Below are positions 16,049 through 24,562 of a DNA stretch of 36,147 nt, in pieces. The position numbers were made by a program, and so were the translations under genes. A model generated the notes under the pieces. The model worked only from the letters and a program-made list of their open reading frames with translations. It searched no databases and was not told the origin of the DNA. The stretch lies in NCBI GenBank assembly GCA_030836325.1, contig JAURQC010000110.1, positions 1 to 36,147 of the forward strand, written 5' to 3'. How positions within the stretch are numbered: the stretch's first letter is position 1; the number at the start of each line of letters is the position of its first letter. The DNA is from Candidatus Nanopelagicales bacterium. GTDB lineage: Bacteria > Actinomycetota > Actinomycetes > S36-B12.

Positions 16049-17209
16049 TTAAGCCTCGCTTGTCTCAGCGGCGGATTCGCCTAACTCTTCGGGTCCCGCC
16101 GTCTGTGCTTCGCTGCCTCCCCGCAACTCCGGTATCAGGGTGTAGCGCTTGCCGTAGATGTCCAATAGAGACAGCAACATTGCGGTTACCGGAATGGCAA
16201 GAAAGGCACCAGCCACACCGAACAACGATGCCCCGATGAGCACGGAACCGAATGCCACGGCGGGATTGACGTTCACCGCCTTAGCGCTGATACGCGGCTC
16301 GATGGTGAGGTTCTCGACCTGCTGGTAGACGATCGCCCAGGCCAGCGCCAAAAGACCAACGTACGGATTCTCGCTGAGTAGCCCGACGAGGACTGGCAGC
16401 GCGATGGATATGTAGGTGCCGATGGTGGGCACGAACTGCGCAACGATTCCGGTCCACAGTGCGAGCGGCAGCCAGTACGGCATATCGATGAGGAGGAAGA
16501 CGACCGCCGTTGTCGCCGAGTTGATGGAGGCGAGGATCACGCGTGCGCCGATGTAGCCACCGGTTTTTTCTGACGTGAGGCGCCAGACGTTCATCACGAA
16601 TTCCTGTGCGCGCTCGGGGAAGAGGCTGGCGACCCAGCGCTGGAACTGCGGGAGTTGAGCGGAAAAGTAGAACAAGAAGAGTCCGAAGGTGAAGATGCTG
16701 AAGATGCTTCCCACCAAAGACGTGACGAAGCCCAGGATGGTGATTGCTATCTCACCCGCATAGAGAGCAAGGTCGGCTGTTTGGACATCGAACAGCGCAA
16801 GGATGTCGTTGAATTCGTAGGCAGTACCAAGACGCTCGTTTGCCCAGGCCAGAGCCTGAGCGATCACGTTTGGCACCTCGAGAGCAAGTTGCACCAGTTG
16901 ATCGACGAGCAAATTACCGAAGGCGAATAGGAAGAAGGCCGCGAAGAGAAGGAATGCAACCATCACGATGATGGTGGCCAACCCTCGTTTCATGTATTTC
17001 GACATCCGCTGAACCAACGGTGCCATGGCAAGGGCGGCAAACCATGCCATCAAGATCACGAAGAGGACGCCTCCGCCGTCTTCGAGCAGGAATTGGATGA
17101 AAAACGCCAGACCTAAGAGTGCAAGCACCACGAGGCCGACTCGCCAGACATTGCCTGGACTCAGGCGTACTTCGCGAAGTGACGTGAGAGTAGATCGTTC
17201 GTCGGCCAT
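16049..17209 (-). CDS. AI-2E/PerM family permease
   Basis: A 386-residue membrane protein with about seven or eight helices: an N-terminal pair, a long middle region between residues 110 and 200 with an amphipathic segment, and a C-terminal set with [23 protein letters not shown] and [26 protein letters not shown], the conserved last part of the AI-2E transporter family (PF01594). Proteins of this family have been tied to AI-2 export, sodium/proton exchange or other solutes, so the substrate is open. I use ATG 17209 (MADERSTLT); ATG 17227 adds six residues. No clear ribosome binding site is seen at either start. The gene leads a tight operon with the acyl-CoA dehydrogenase and kinase. Confidence 0.82.
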   Translation of the reverse strand: MADERSTLTSLREVRLSPGNVWRVGLVVLALLGLAFFIQFLLEDGGGVLFVILMAWFAALAMAPLVQRMSKYMKRGLATIIVMVAFLLFAAFFLFAFGNLLVDQLVQLALEVPNVIAQALAWANERLGTAYEFNDILALFDVQTADLALYAGEIAITILGFVTSLVGSIFSIFTFGLFLFYFSAQLPQFQRWVASLFPERAQEFVMNVWRLTSEKTGGYIGARVILASINSATTAVVFLLIDMPYWLPLALWTGIVAQFVPTIGTYISIALPVLVGLLSENPYVGLLALAWAIVYQQVENLTIEPRISAKAVNVNPAVAFGSVLIGASLFGVAGAFLAIPVTAMLLSLLDIYGKRYTLIPELRGGSEAQTAGPEELGESAAETSEA

Positions 17210-17399
17210 GGAGGAATACAACCGCATTCTGAGTTACCAGGGGAGTGGAAGGGTGGTCTTGGGGGAGAAGCAGTGCACTCAATGCCTCGGATGCATCCAA
17301 CTGTGCCGGTCGAATGCACTCTCTCCGATGCGGGAGGGAGGTGTGGGACCCGTCGTAGCCGACTGCGTCGACTACTCCTCGCAAATCCCACAGGTTGTA

Positions 17400-17489
17400 T
17401 GGCGGTGGCGGTGGGATTTGAACCCACGGTGAGGTTGCCCCCACACGCGCTTTCGAGGCGCGCTCCTTTGGCCGCTCGGACACGCCACC
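17400..17489 (-). tRNA. tRNA-Ser(CGA)
   Basis: On the minus strand the 5' arm GGTGGCG pairs with CGCCACC, followed by discriminator G and an encoded CCA. The anticodon stem CGCGC/GCGCG encloses CTCGAAA, giving anticodon CGA, which reads UCG. A long variable arm (TGTGGGGGCAACCTCAC) is typical of a class II serine tRNA. The T arm contains GTTCAAATC. Confidence 0.95.
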
Positions 17490-17520
17490 GCGGAGGAGAT
17501 TACAAGGCCCCGGAATGCGC

Positions 17521-17548
17521 GAAGGGGGCGGCTCATGCCGCCCCCTTC
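17521..17548. terminator. strong hairpin between the two serine tRNAs
   Basis: GAAGGGGGCGGC pairs over 12 bp with GCCGCCCCCTTC across a TCAT loop. It lies just downstream of tRNA-Ser(GGA) on the minus strand and may end or process its transcript. No T-run follows. Confidence 0.6.
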
Positions 17549-17555
17549 GATTACG

Positions 17556-17641
17556 CGGAGGATAGGGGATTCGAACCCCTGAGGGCTATTAACCCAACCC
17601 GCTTTCCAAGCGAGCGCCATAGGCCACTAGGCGAATCCTCC
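17556..17641 (-). tRNA. tRNA-Ser(GGA)
   Basis: On the minus strand GGAGGAT pairs with ATCCTCC, with a G discriminator. The anticodon stem CTCGC/GCGGG encloses TTGGAAA, giving anticodon GGA, which reads UCC and UCU. It has a long variable arm and a T arm with GGTTCGAATCC. The 3' CCA is not encoded here (CGT follows), unlike its neighbour. Confidence 0.95.
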
Positions 17642-17662
17642 GCGGGGGAGATTACCGGCAGG

Positions 17663-17692
17663 TGGAACTCGCTGTGCGTGGCCCCGTACGCT
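17663..17692 (+). promoter_or_regulatory. promoter of the SRP RNA gene
   Basis: TGGAAC (17663-17668) and TACGCT (17687-17692) are 18 bases apart, and the -10 ends about seven bases before the first base of the SRP RNA stem. This is the natural position for its transcription start. Confidence 0.55.
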
Positions 17693-17698
17693 TGGAAG

Positions 17699-17789
17699 TG
17701 ACCCCCCGTGCGGTGTCACCTCGCTCAACCCCCCCAGGGCCGGAAGGCAGCAAGGGTAGGCGGGCTCTGTCAGGTGCGCGGGGGGTCCC
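17699..17789 (+). ncRNA. ffs: small bacterial signal recognition particle RNA (4.5S type)
   Basis: The ends GACCCCCC (17700-17707) and GGGGGGTC (17780-17787) pair. Between them are GGTGTCACCT and the universally conserved Ffh-binding hairpin: AGGGCCGGAAGGCAGCAAGGG, whose GGAA tetraloop lies at 17742-17745 with the symmetric and asymmetric internal loops on either side. The RNA is about 90 nt, the small type without an Alu domain. It forms SRP with Ffh and targets membrane proteins. A TTTT follows the closing stem and could terminate transcription only a few bases before the end of the convergent GntR gene. Confidence 0.95.
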
Positions 17790-17796
17790 TTTTGGC

Positions 17797-18561
17797 CTAC
17801 AAGGAGACTGGAGTCCACGGGACGACGTCGTCGAGTATTTGTGGAAAGTTCCGTGCCAAGTCGGAAGCACAATTGTCTAGGTGCGCTCGCATACGTGTCT
17901 CGGTGAGTTGTGGATCGCCTTCGGAGAGAGCAGCCAGAACAGCGTCGTGTTCATCGATAATTGACTCGCACCGCCGCTGGGTAAAGCCAACGGATGCGAG
18001 CTTGTCGCGTGTGATCTGCACGAGGGCGTCAACAAGGTAACTGAAGACGCCATTGCTCGACCTTGCTGCGATCAATCGGTGAAAATCATCATCTGCAGCC
18101 ATGAACGCTGACGCACTGTCTACGTGCTCACGCATCCGCCCGACTGTCTCATGAAGAGCCGATAGAAATTCTTCGTCGATGTTTTCGGCGGCGTAAGCAC
18201 TAAACGGAGGCTCGAGTGTGGTCCGTGTCTGGACTACATCGCCAAAGGGTGAGCCGCTCAATTGCTGGAATAGGACGAGATTGCTAGCCAGGAACGAGGC
18301 ACTTGGATGCAGCAGCACCGGGCCACCACGCGGGCCGGGTTTGAGTGCAATCACTCCCTGGAACTCGAGGAACCGCAGGGCTTCACGCAAAGTGCCGCGG
18401 CCAATTTGGTACGTGTCAAGCATTGCTCGCTCAGAAGGCAAGACGTCGCCTTCTTTCAGTCCGGAGGCGTCAATTTCTTGCACTATCCGTTGCGCCATTA
18501 GTAGGGCCGCTTTCGGAACACGCATTGAACGTCCTACTGGCATCCGTCGCGTTTGGGTCAT
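17797..18561 (-). CDS. GntR-family transcriptional regulator, FadR subfamily
   Basis: A 254-residue regulator. The N-terminal winged helix (about residues 15-85) reads VQEIDASGLKEGDVLPSERAM, then GRGTLREALRFLEFQGV for the recognition helix and GPRGGPVLL for the wing. The C-terminal FCD domain (about 95-245) is all-helical with ADDDFHRLIAARS, EHDAVLAALSEGD and MRAHLDNC, carrying the Asp/His metal site that often binds small carboxylates or sugar acids. I use ATG 18561, with GGGGG as a ribosome binding site. The gene stops 8-10 nt from the SRP RNA and diverges from dnaX. No metabolic genes adjoin it, so the ligand and targets are unknown. Confidence 0.9.
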   Translation of the reverse strand: MTQTRRMPVGRSMRVPKAALLMAQRIVQEIDASGLKEGDVLPSERAMLDTYQIGRGTLREALRFLEFQGVIALKPGPRGGPVLLHPSASFLASNLVLFQQLSGSPFGDVVQTRTTLEPPFSAYAAENIDEEFLSALHETVGRMREHVDSASAFMAADDDFHRLIAARSSNGVFSYLVDALVQITRDKLASVGFTQRRCESIIDEHDAVLAALSEGDPQLTETRMRAHLDNCASDLARNFPQILDDVVPWTPVSL

Positions 18562-18709
18562 CACCTACCCCCTAGATCTCGGTTGTTCCATCCACAGGAG
18601 TCCATTAGGCCAGGCTAACCTCTCGCTGGGAATTCATGACATAGATACGCATGGTTTTCGGTTGAGGACCTGGCGCGAGATCGTTTAGCTGATGGTTTCC
18701 CGTGAGCAT

Positions 18710-18715
18710 TAGGGT
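18710..18715 (+). promoter_or_regulatory. -10 box of a leaderless promoter (dnaX)
   Basis: TAGGGT lies exactly six bases before the ATG of dnaX, with no Shine-Dalgarno sequence between, suggesting that transcription starts at the start codon. Confidence 0.5.
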
Positions 18716-18721
18716 CACCCC

Positions 18722-20593
18722 ATGTCCTTGGCCCTCTACCGCACGTACCGGCCTGCTCGTCTGGCCGATGTGGTGGGGCAGGAGCACATCACGACCCCGC
18801 TGGGTCGTGCTCTAGAGAACGATCGCGTCCATCACGCCTATTTGTTCTCCGGTCCCCGTGGGTGTGGGAAGACTTCTACCGCCCGGATCATGGCCCGATC
18901 ACTCAACTGCGAGAAGGGTCCTACTCCCGAGCCCTGCGGGGAGTGCCAAAGTTGTGTAGATCTAGCTGCCGGCGGCTCCGGATCGATCGATGTCATTGAA
19001 CTCGACGCTGCCAGCCACGGAGGGGTGGACGACACTCGAGATCTGCGCGAGCGAGCGATGTTCGCCCCGGCTTCCTCCCGATACAAGATCTACATCATTG
19101 ACGAGGCCCACATGGTTTCGCCGGCTGGATTCAATGCGCTGTTGAAGTTGGTTGAGGAACCGCCCGAGCACGTGCGATTCATTTTCGCCACAACCGACCC
19201 GGACAAAGTGCTTCCGACCATCAGATCGCGTACGCACAACTACGCCTTTCGTCTTGTCGGCAACCGCGACCTTCAGTCTCACCTGGCTTCAATCTGCGAG
19301 TCCGAGGGCATCAGCGCCGAACCCGCGGCTCTGGCCCTCGTCGCGCGAGCGGGTGCAGGCAGCGTTCGCGACTCCCTGTCGATCCTCGGCCAAGTGATTG
19401 CAGGGTCCGGGTCAGAAGGTGTGACCTACGCCGAAGTCGCTGGCCAATTGGGTGTCACGGACAGTGCACTGCTTGACACTACGGTCGAGGCGATTGCCAA
19501 TCGAGATGGTGCTGCGCTCTTCGATGTCATCGAACAGGTAGTCGAGACCGGGCATGAGCCGCGGCGCTTCGTATCGGACTTACTCGAGCGTATGCGCGAT
19601 GTCATCGTGGTGCAAAGTGTCCCCGAGGCGGTGCAACGAGGATTGATCGATGCACCCGAGGACGAAGCCCAACGTATCGCCACGCAGGCAGATCTTCTTG
19701 GTCCAGCCGAAGCCAGCAGAGCAGCAGACGTCATTAGCCGCTCGCTCAGTGAGTTGAAGGGTGCGACTGCACCGCGCCTGCGACTAGAAATCATGGCTGC
19801 TCGCCTACTTGTTCCTGCTGCCGAGAATTCGGACCTCGGCGCGCTTGCTCGTATCGAGCACTTGGAGAAGGCAGTTGCGTCTGCGACCGTGGTGGCCAAC
19901 AGGCCCGAAGCGACCGGTGCTGTCCCAGAGTCGGAAGCAGCCCCAGCCTCACCTCCCGTGCCGCCTCGACAGTCCAAGTCAAAGGCTCAAGCCCAGCCCA
20001 AGGCAGCAGCCAAATCCGCACCCCCGAAATTGTCCGACGTCGCTCCCTCCAGCGCAGAGAGCTTGGCGACTGAGGCAGCGACTGCTCCGGCGGAATCTGC
20101 GAGCGAATCACCCGTCGAGTCAGTGAGCGATGAACCCCGGGTTGATACCAAGCCCGCGGTCTCCACCTCGACGGACGTCGATATGACGTTGGAAGGTTTC
20201 CTCACTATGTGGCCGGCGGTTATTGACGCACTCTCGAGCACCAGGGTTGCCTGGATGTTGTTCAGTGGATCCCAGCCCGTGTCGTGGTCCGACGGTGTGC
20301 TCGCCGTTGCCGTAGACAGCCCGGGGAAGGTAGCGAATGCTGCGGCCAGTGGTCATGACGAGAAGTTGCGCGCAGCGATTGCAGACACTCTCAAGGTCGA
20401 CGTAAGCATTGACGTCGTCGTTGGGTCCGGTGGGGCGCCGTCGTCTTCTAGCGCTCGGACCGTCGAGCCGGCTGTGGAAGCTGATCCGGCCGATTCCCCG
20501 AGCGTTGATGACGACAACATCGATGACATTTCAGGAGTGGACTTGGTCATCCGTGAGATGGGCGCGACCCAAATCGGCGAGATTGAGCACTGA
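18722..20593 (+). CDS. dnaX: DNA polymerase III subunit gamma/tau
   Basis: A 623-residue clamp-loader ATPase. Domains: AAA+ module with Walker [11 protein letters not shown] at about residue 41, the zinc site formed by four cysteines (CEKG...PCGECQSC) near 64-79, Walker B/DEAH-type YIIDEAHMV near 122 and sensor-1 [14 protein letters not shown]; domains II-III with [14 protein letters not shown] run to about residue 360. The rest is a low-complexity Ala/Pro/Ser-rich linker followed by a folded tail with [15 protein letters not shown], which is the actinobacterial tau C-terminal region. It loads the beta clamp and links the polymerase. I saw no obvious slippery heptamer for a programmed frameshift, but did not search systematically. 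The stop overlaps recR (TGATG). Confidence 0.96.
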   Translation: MSLALYRTYRPARLADVVGQEHITTPLGRALENDRVHHAYLFSGPRGCGKTSTARIMARSLNCEKGPTPEPCGECQSCVDLAAGGSGSIDVIELDAASHGGVDDTRDLRERAMFAPASSRYKIYIIDEAHMVSPAGFNALLKLVEEPPEHVRFIFATTDPDKVLPTIRSRTHNYAFRLVGNRDLQSHLASICESEGISAEPAALALVARAGAGSVRDSLSILGQVIAGSGSEGVTYAEVAGQLGVTDSALLDTTVEAIANRDGAALFDVIEQVVETGHEPRRFVSDLLERMRDVIVVQSVPEAVQRGLIDAPEDEAQRIATQADLLGPAEASRAADVISRSLSELKGATAPRLRLEIMAARLLVPAAENSDLGALARIEHLEKAVASATVVANRPEATGAVPESEAAPASPPVPPRQSKSKAQAQPKAAAKSAPPKLSDVAPSSAESLATEAATAPAESASESPVESVSDEPRVDTKPAVSTSTDVDMTLEGFLTMWPAVIDALSSTRVAWMLFSGSQPVSWSDGVLAVAVDSPGKVANAAASGHDEKLRAAIADTLKVDVSIDVVVGSGGAPSSSSARTVEPAVEADPADSPSVDDDNIDDISGVDLVIREMGATQIGEIEH

Positions 20594-21192
20594 TGTACGA
20601 GGGAGCAGTCCAAGAACTCATTGACGAGTTGGGGCGCTTGCCGGGTGTGGGTCCCAAGAGTGCGCAGCGCATCGCCTTTCACCTACTGGCCGCTGAACAG
20701 GCCGATGTTCAACGACTCGTCGATGCGCTGGTCCACGTCAAGGAGCGCGTTCAGTTTTGTCATACGTGCGGCAACGTTTCGGAGTCTGAGCAGTGTCGAA
20801 TCTGCATGGACCCCAAGCGTGATGACAGCATCGTGTGTGTCGTCGAAGAACCCAAGGACGTGGTCGCCATTGAACGCACTCGCGAGTTCCGGGGTCGCTA
20901 TCACGTGCTTGGCGGATCCATAAATCCAATCGAGGGTGTTGGCCCGGAGGACTTACGGATCCGGGAACTGCTGAGTCGGTTGGCCGATGGATCGATTACC
21001 GAGGTCATCCTCGCGACCGATCCGAATCTCGAAGGCGAAGCGACCGCCACGTACTTGGCTCGGACAATTTCTCCGCTGGGGGTGGCGGTGTCGCGCTTGG
21101 CCAGCGGACTGCCCGTCGGTGGTGATCTCGAATACGCCGATGAAGTCACTCTTGGACGAGCATTCGAAGGACGACGCCGCATCGAGTCGTAG
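20593..21192 (+). CDS. recR: recombination mediator protein RecR
   Basis: A 199-residue protein of standard length. The N-terminal helix-hairpin-helix ([15 protein letters not shown]) is followed by a zinc finger with Cys56, Cys59, Cys68 and Cys71, then the TOPRIM domain ([16 protein letters not shown]) and the C-terminal Walker-B-like region with [10 protein letters not shown]. RecR forms a ring with RecO/RecF and helps load RecA onto gapped DNA. Its start shares one base with the dnaX stop, so the two are coupled. The ybaB/ebfC gene that often lies between dnaX and recR is absent here. Confidence 0.97.
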   Translation: MYEGAVQELIDELGRLPGVGPKSAQRIAFHLLAAEQADVQRLVDALVHVKERVQFCHTCGNVSESEQCRICMDPKRDDSIVCVVEEPKDVVAIERTREFRGRYHVLGGSINPIEGVGPEDLRIRELLSRLADGSITEVILATDPNLEGEATATYLARTISPLGVAVSRLASGLPVGGDLEYADEVTLGRAFEGRRRIES

Positions 21193-21239
21193 GAGAAAAC
21201 ACATTGCGTCTTGCCGATAGGGCAGTACCGATCAGCCTT

Positions 21240-21245
21240 TAGGGT
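21240..21245 (+). promoter_or_regulatory. -10 box of a leaderless promoter (CPA1 antiporter)
   Basis: TAGGGT lies exactly six bases before the GTG at 21252, the same hexamer and spacing seen before dnaX. No Shine-Dalgarno sequence lies between. Confidence 0.5.
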
Positions 21246-21251
21246 TCGTCC

Positions 21252-22847
21252 GTGGATGAGAGCCTGTTTGAGTTTGCCGCGTCTGGCGTCTTAATTCTTG
21301 TGGTAGCGGTCTTCATCCGGCAACGCGGCTGGGGTATCGCTCTGCCGCTGATTTCTCTTGGGGCGATCATCGGCATTGCTCCCATCGGCCCCGATGCGCC
21401 GCCCGAGCCAGAAGTCATACTCATCGTTCTCCTCGCTCCGCTTGTGTTCGGTGAAGCTCTGGGTTCGTCCTATATGGATCTTCGGCGGGTGAGTAGGCCG
21501 GTCCTAGCTTTGGCGGTTGGCTTGGTGCTCACCGCGACTTTCGTCATCGGTGGGGTGGTGAGCTTCGTCGTCGCGATGCCCATCGCCATCGCGTTGGCCT
21601 TAGGAGCGATCCTGGCGCCGACGGACGCGGTAGCAGTCAGCACTATTGCCAAACGCGCGTCCATTCCACGGAGGCTGGTTTCCATCCTGGAAGGCGAGAG
21701 CCTGGTTAATGACGGCACGGGATTGACTGCGTTGCGGGTGGCGGTCATGGCCGCTGTTGCGGGCAGTGTGACTGTGATCGGTGCCATGGGAATGTTCGCG
21801 GTGGCGGTCAGCGTCGGATTGCTAGTTGGGGCAATTGCCGGTTGGGGAATGTCGGTCGTTCTTCGCCGCAGCCGTGATCTCGTGGCGGCAAACTCCCTGA
21901 TCCTCGTCGCCCCCTTCCTGATCTATCTCCTCGCGGAGCGATTCGAGGGCTCGGGGATCTTGGCTGTGGTCGTCGCCGCACTGTGGGTCGCGAACGCTCA
22001 GCACGCCGACCCAGGATGGTCGGGACGCTTGCAGGGCACCGCTGTGTGGCGGCATCTGACATTCATCCTGCAGACATTCGCCTTCTACCTCATTGGACTC
22101 GAACTCCCCGAGGTTCTTGGCCGCTTGAGTAATGAGGATATGCGTCTGGTGTTGATCCTCGTACCACTCGTGCTCGTAACGTTGATCGCAACTCGGTCAA
22201 TTTTCGTTGCTTTGATGGTGGCGTTCGAACGCACGCGCGATCGACGCAAGGGAGCATCGCAAGAACAGCGGAAACAACTCGGCCGTCAGGCTGCGGTCTT
22301 GGCCTGGGCTGGGGCTCGCGGACCCGTCTCCGGTCTTGCTGCTTTCTCCTTGCCGCTCGTCGTAGCCTCGGGTGATCCGTTTCCCTATCGCGACGTTCTG
22401 TTGGCGACGACTTTCGTCATTATCGTGCTCAGCCTTCTCGTCTCTCTCACCGTCGCACCACTTGCCCGAGCGATGGGTATAAGTAGTGACGACGACACAG
22501 AGCTCGCACGCACGATGGATGCTGCTTTGGCTCGGGCCGCGCTCGCTCGACTTGATGCAGCCGTGACCGAAGCCGATGCCGAAGAGAACTCGATACCGCA
22601 AGAGATTGTTGATCGGCTTCGTCGTGATACCCAGCATCGCGTTGATCGGGCACGACCCCAAGAAGACGCATCAACAACACAGGAAATTGCGACTCACACG
22701 TTGATTCAACTCGCTCGGACCATGGTGCGCGCGGAACAAGAAGAACTCGTGCGTCTACGCGACGAAGAGGGTTACCCAGACGCGCTGGTGCGACCCAAAC
22801 TTCACGATCTGGATATCCGTCTGCAGGCCCTCGGAACGGAGCGCTAG
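21252..22847 (+). CDS. CPA1-family cation/proton antiporter
   Basis: A 531-residue membrane protein with about 12 transmembrane helices. The ion-binding site is recognisable as GAILAPTDAVAVS near residue 120 and EGESLVNDGTGL near 146, with GARGPVSGLAAFSLP as the later conserved arginine motif. The C-terminal 130 residues (from about 410) are hydrophilic and acidic, likely a cytoplasmic regulatory tail with coiled-coil character. It probably exchanges Na+ or K+ for protons in pH and salt homeostasis. The start is GTG 21252. A PLP decarboxylase gene follows 9 nt later, which supports a pH-related role. Confidence 0.9.
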   Translation: MDESLFEFAASGVLILVVAVFIRQRGWGIALPLISLGAIIGIAPIGPDAPPEPEVILIVLLAPLVFGEALGSSYMDLRRVSRPVLALAVGLVLTATFVIGGVVSFVVAMPIAIALALGAILAPTDAVAVSTIAKRASIPRRLVSILEGESLVNDGTGLTALRVAVMAAVAGSVTVIGAMGMFAVAVSVGLLVGAIAGWGMSVVLRRSRDLVAANSLILVAPFLIYLLAERFEGSGILAVVVAALWVANAQHADPGWSGRLQGTAVWRHLTFILQTFAFYLIGLELPEVLGRLSNEDMRLVLILVPLVLVTLIATRSIFVALMVAFERTRDRRKGASQEQRKQLGRQAAVLAWAGARGPVSGLAAFSLPLVVASGDPFPYRDVLLATTFVIIVLSLLVSLTVAPLARAMGISSDDDTELARTMDAALARAALARLDAAVTEADAEENSIPQEIVDRLRRDTQHRVDRARPQEDASTTQEIATHTLIQLARTMVRAEQEELVRLRDEEGYPDALVRPKLHDLDIRLQALGTER

Positions 22848-22850
22848 CGT
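22845..22850 (+). promoter_or_regulatory. possible leaderless -10 box overlapping the antiporter stop codon
   Basis: TAGCGT begins with the stop codon of the antiporter gene and ends six bases before the ATG at 22857. It could allow independent leaderless transcription of the decarboxylase gene. Chance agreement is possible because TAG is fixed as the stop. Confidence 0.35.
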
Positions 22851-22856
22851 CGCGCC

Positions 22857-24284
22857 ATGACGAACGCCCCCTTGGTAGACGCATGGGAAGCCGCGCGCTT
22901 TCGTCAGACGCGTTCTATGCAGATTCCCGGGCACAAGATGCGCTACGGGAAGCCGGGTGAGAGCCCCTTCGCTGCGGATGTGTTGTCGCCGTTTATCCGT
23001 GATGACATCCCGTTGCAGGGTGGGGTAGATGACAACGTCTTCAGTGGTCGTTTCCTCGAGCAGGCGGAGGCACTCTGGGCGAAGGCGATCGGCGCAGATC
23101 ACGCGCGGTTTCTCGTTGGTGGTTCGACACAGGGCAACATTGCGGCTCTCACATCGGTTGTTGCTCCAGAAACGATTATCTGCATCGATCGGACATCGCA
23201 TCGCAGTGCGCATGCGGGGCTGGTGACGTCGGGTGCTCACCCACGCTGGGTGCTGCCGCGCATTCATCCCGAATTCGGTGTGCCGATCGGAGTCCGTGCT
23301 GACGACGTCGACATGTCTGATGCCTATGCGCTGTTCGTAACCTCTCCCGCCTACATCGGAACGATCACCGAGATCGAACCCCTGGCGGAGTTGTGTCACG
23401 AGAATGATTCGGTGTTTATCGTCGATCAGGCGTGGGGAGCTCACTTGGACTTCTTGACTGGTCGTGGCGCCCACGCCAAGGGCGCTGATGTCGTGACAAC
23501 CAGTGTCCACAAAGCATTGACCGGTTACTCACAGACCGCGGTGACGAGTTTGAAAGGCAAGCGCGTGCTGCCTTCCACACTGAGCCATGGTGTAGACCTC
23601 ACGGCAACTACGTCGCCGTCAGCGACTCTTCTCGCATCGATCGATGCGACGCGCCTGGTTCTTCTGCGCGATCAGGGCAAGCAGCTCGTCCGGCTAGCCG
23701 AGGCCGTCGCTGATGCGCGCGCACGGCTCTCGCGCATCGAGGGAGTCGTGGCACTTGATGACGAACGACTCGGCTACGCCATTGATCCATTGAAGTTGAC
23801 GCTGTGGATCCCGCGCACAGGCACTACCGGAACTGCGATCGCTCACGATTTGTGGCAGCAGGGTGTGGGCGTTGAAGCTGCTGACTCGGACACGATCGTC
23901 ATGACCATTTCGATCGCTGATGATCCGGAGTCCGTATCGGTGTTGGTGGATCTTCTTTCGTTCGTTATCGAGTCACAGCGAGCCGAGCCCCGTCCACCCG
24001 CTCCTGCGCACACCTGGCAGGTGCATCCGGAGATGGTTCTGAGCCCACGCGACGCGTACTTCGCTCATCGCCGTCGACTGCCACTGCGCGAAGCCGTTGG
24101 AGAAGTCAGTACCGAGCAGTTCTGTCCTTACCCTCCCGGCGTTCCACTCCTTGCTCCCGGTGAACGCGTCACTGAAGAGGTCGTTGAGGCGATCGAGATT
24201 GCTGGTCGATCCACCCGGGTTGCGTACTGCAGTGATCCGACCGCGCAGACGATCGAAGTGGTCGCCGAGGTCACCCACAGGTAG
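22857..24284 (+). CDS. PLP-dependent Orn/Lys/Arg decarboxylase family protein
   Basis: A 475-residue fold-type I PLP enzyme resembling Bacillus SpeA/YaaO-type decarboxylases. It has IPGHK near residue 23, LVGGSTQGNIAAL, the PLP-binding DQAWGAHLDF, the Schiff-base Lys219 in TTSVHKALTGYSQTA, and the family C-terminal motif YPPGVPLLAPGE. The usual DEAHGAH reads DQAWGAH, so two positions differ from the consensus. The product is probably a polyamine or cadaverine/agmatine precursor; the substrate is not fixed by the sequence. It lies 9 nt after the antiporter gene. Alternatively it could be a lysine/arginine decarboxylase-like protein of changed specificity. Confidence 0.86.
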   Translation: MTNAPLVDAWEAARFRQTRSMQIPGHKMRYGKPGESPFAADVLSPFIRDDIPLQGGVDDNVFSGRFLEQAEALWAKAIGADHARFLVGGSTQGNIAALTSVVAPETIICIDRTSHRSAHAGLVTSGAHPRWVLPRIHPEFGVPIGVRADDVDMSDAYALFVTSPAYIGTITEIEPLAELCHENDSVFIVDQAWGAHLDFLTGRGAHAKGADVVTTSVHKALTGYSQTAVTSLKGKRVLPSTLSHGVDLTATTSPSATLLASIDATRLVLLRDQGKQLVRLAEAVADARARLSRIEGVVALDDERLGYAIDPLKLTLWIPRTGTTGTAIAHDLWQQGVGVEAADSDTIVMTISIADDPESVSVLVDLLSFVIESQRAEPRPPAPAHTWQVHPEMVLSPRDAYFAHRRRLPLREAVGEVSTEQFCPYPPGVPLLAPGERVTEEVVEAIEIAGRSTRVAYCSDPTAQTIEVVAEVTHR

Positions 24285-24382
24285 ATCCTGCGCACGACAC
24301 GCAACTAGGCGGCGAGTGAAACTGTGACATTCTCAGATGGCGATAGCGGTCTGCGTCATGGCGCATAACCCCTGAACGAGCC

Positions 24383-24412
24383 TTGACCAACTTCACAAGA
24401 GAACTCTTTAGT
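24383..24412 (+). promoter_or_regulatory. candidate promoter of the quaternary-amine ABC importer operon
   Basis: TTGACC (24383-24388) and TTTAGT (24407-24412) are 18 bases apart. The predicted transcript would have a leader of about 145 nt before the ATG at 24563, containing an inverted repeat GGTCA/TGACC at 24453-24468 and AAGGAG eleven bases before the start. The rest of the gap 24285-24562 shows no gene. Long leaders suit osmotic control, but nothing in the sequence proves it. Confidence 0.45.
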
Positions 24413-24562
24413 AACGCCCATGTCGCACGTGTCTCAAAGGCATCACAACACTGGTCAGTGACGTGACCTTAACCAAAGCACCCCCCGCAAGAGCGCTTTT
24501 CGCCGATAACCTCAACCAGTCAGATGCCCTGCACACAAGCGAAACAAGGAGTGAACTAATTC

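Noticed and set aside
17208..17432. A plus-strand frame with a ferredoxin-like C-x2-C-x2-C-x3-C motif (CTQCLGCIQLC) and RSNAL after it.
   Set aside because: It runs into the antisense of tRNA-Ser(CGA), where its stop codon lies, overlaps the start of the permease gene, and has no ribosome binding site. The missing proline after the last cysteine also weakens it. Conservation at synonymous sites in relatives would be needed to revive it.
18605..18787. A 60-codon minus-strand frame in the gntR-dnaX gap.
   Set aside because: It overlaps the dnaX start and covers promoter sequence; no family resemblance.
20029..20150. Ala/Pro/Ser-rich stretch in dnaX, considered as a repeat or frameshift site.
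   Set aside because: It is the usual low-complexity linker of actinobacterial tau; I saw no slippery run of A or G with a downstream hairpin.
24453..24468. GGTCA/TGACC inverted repeat in the importer leader, considered as a riboswitch.
   Set aside because: The stem is only five base pairs and no known riboswitch core is visible; it is noted only within the promoter entry.
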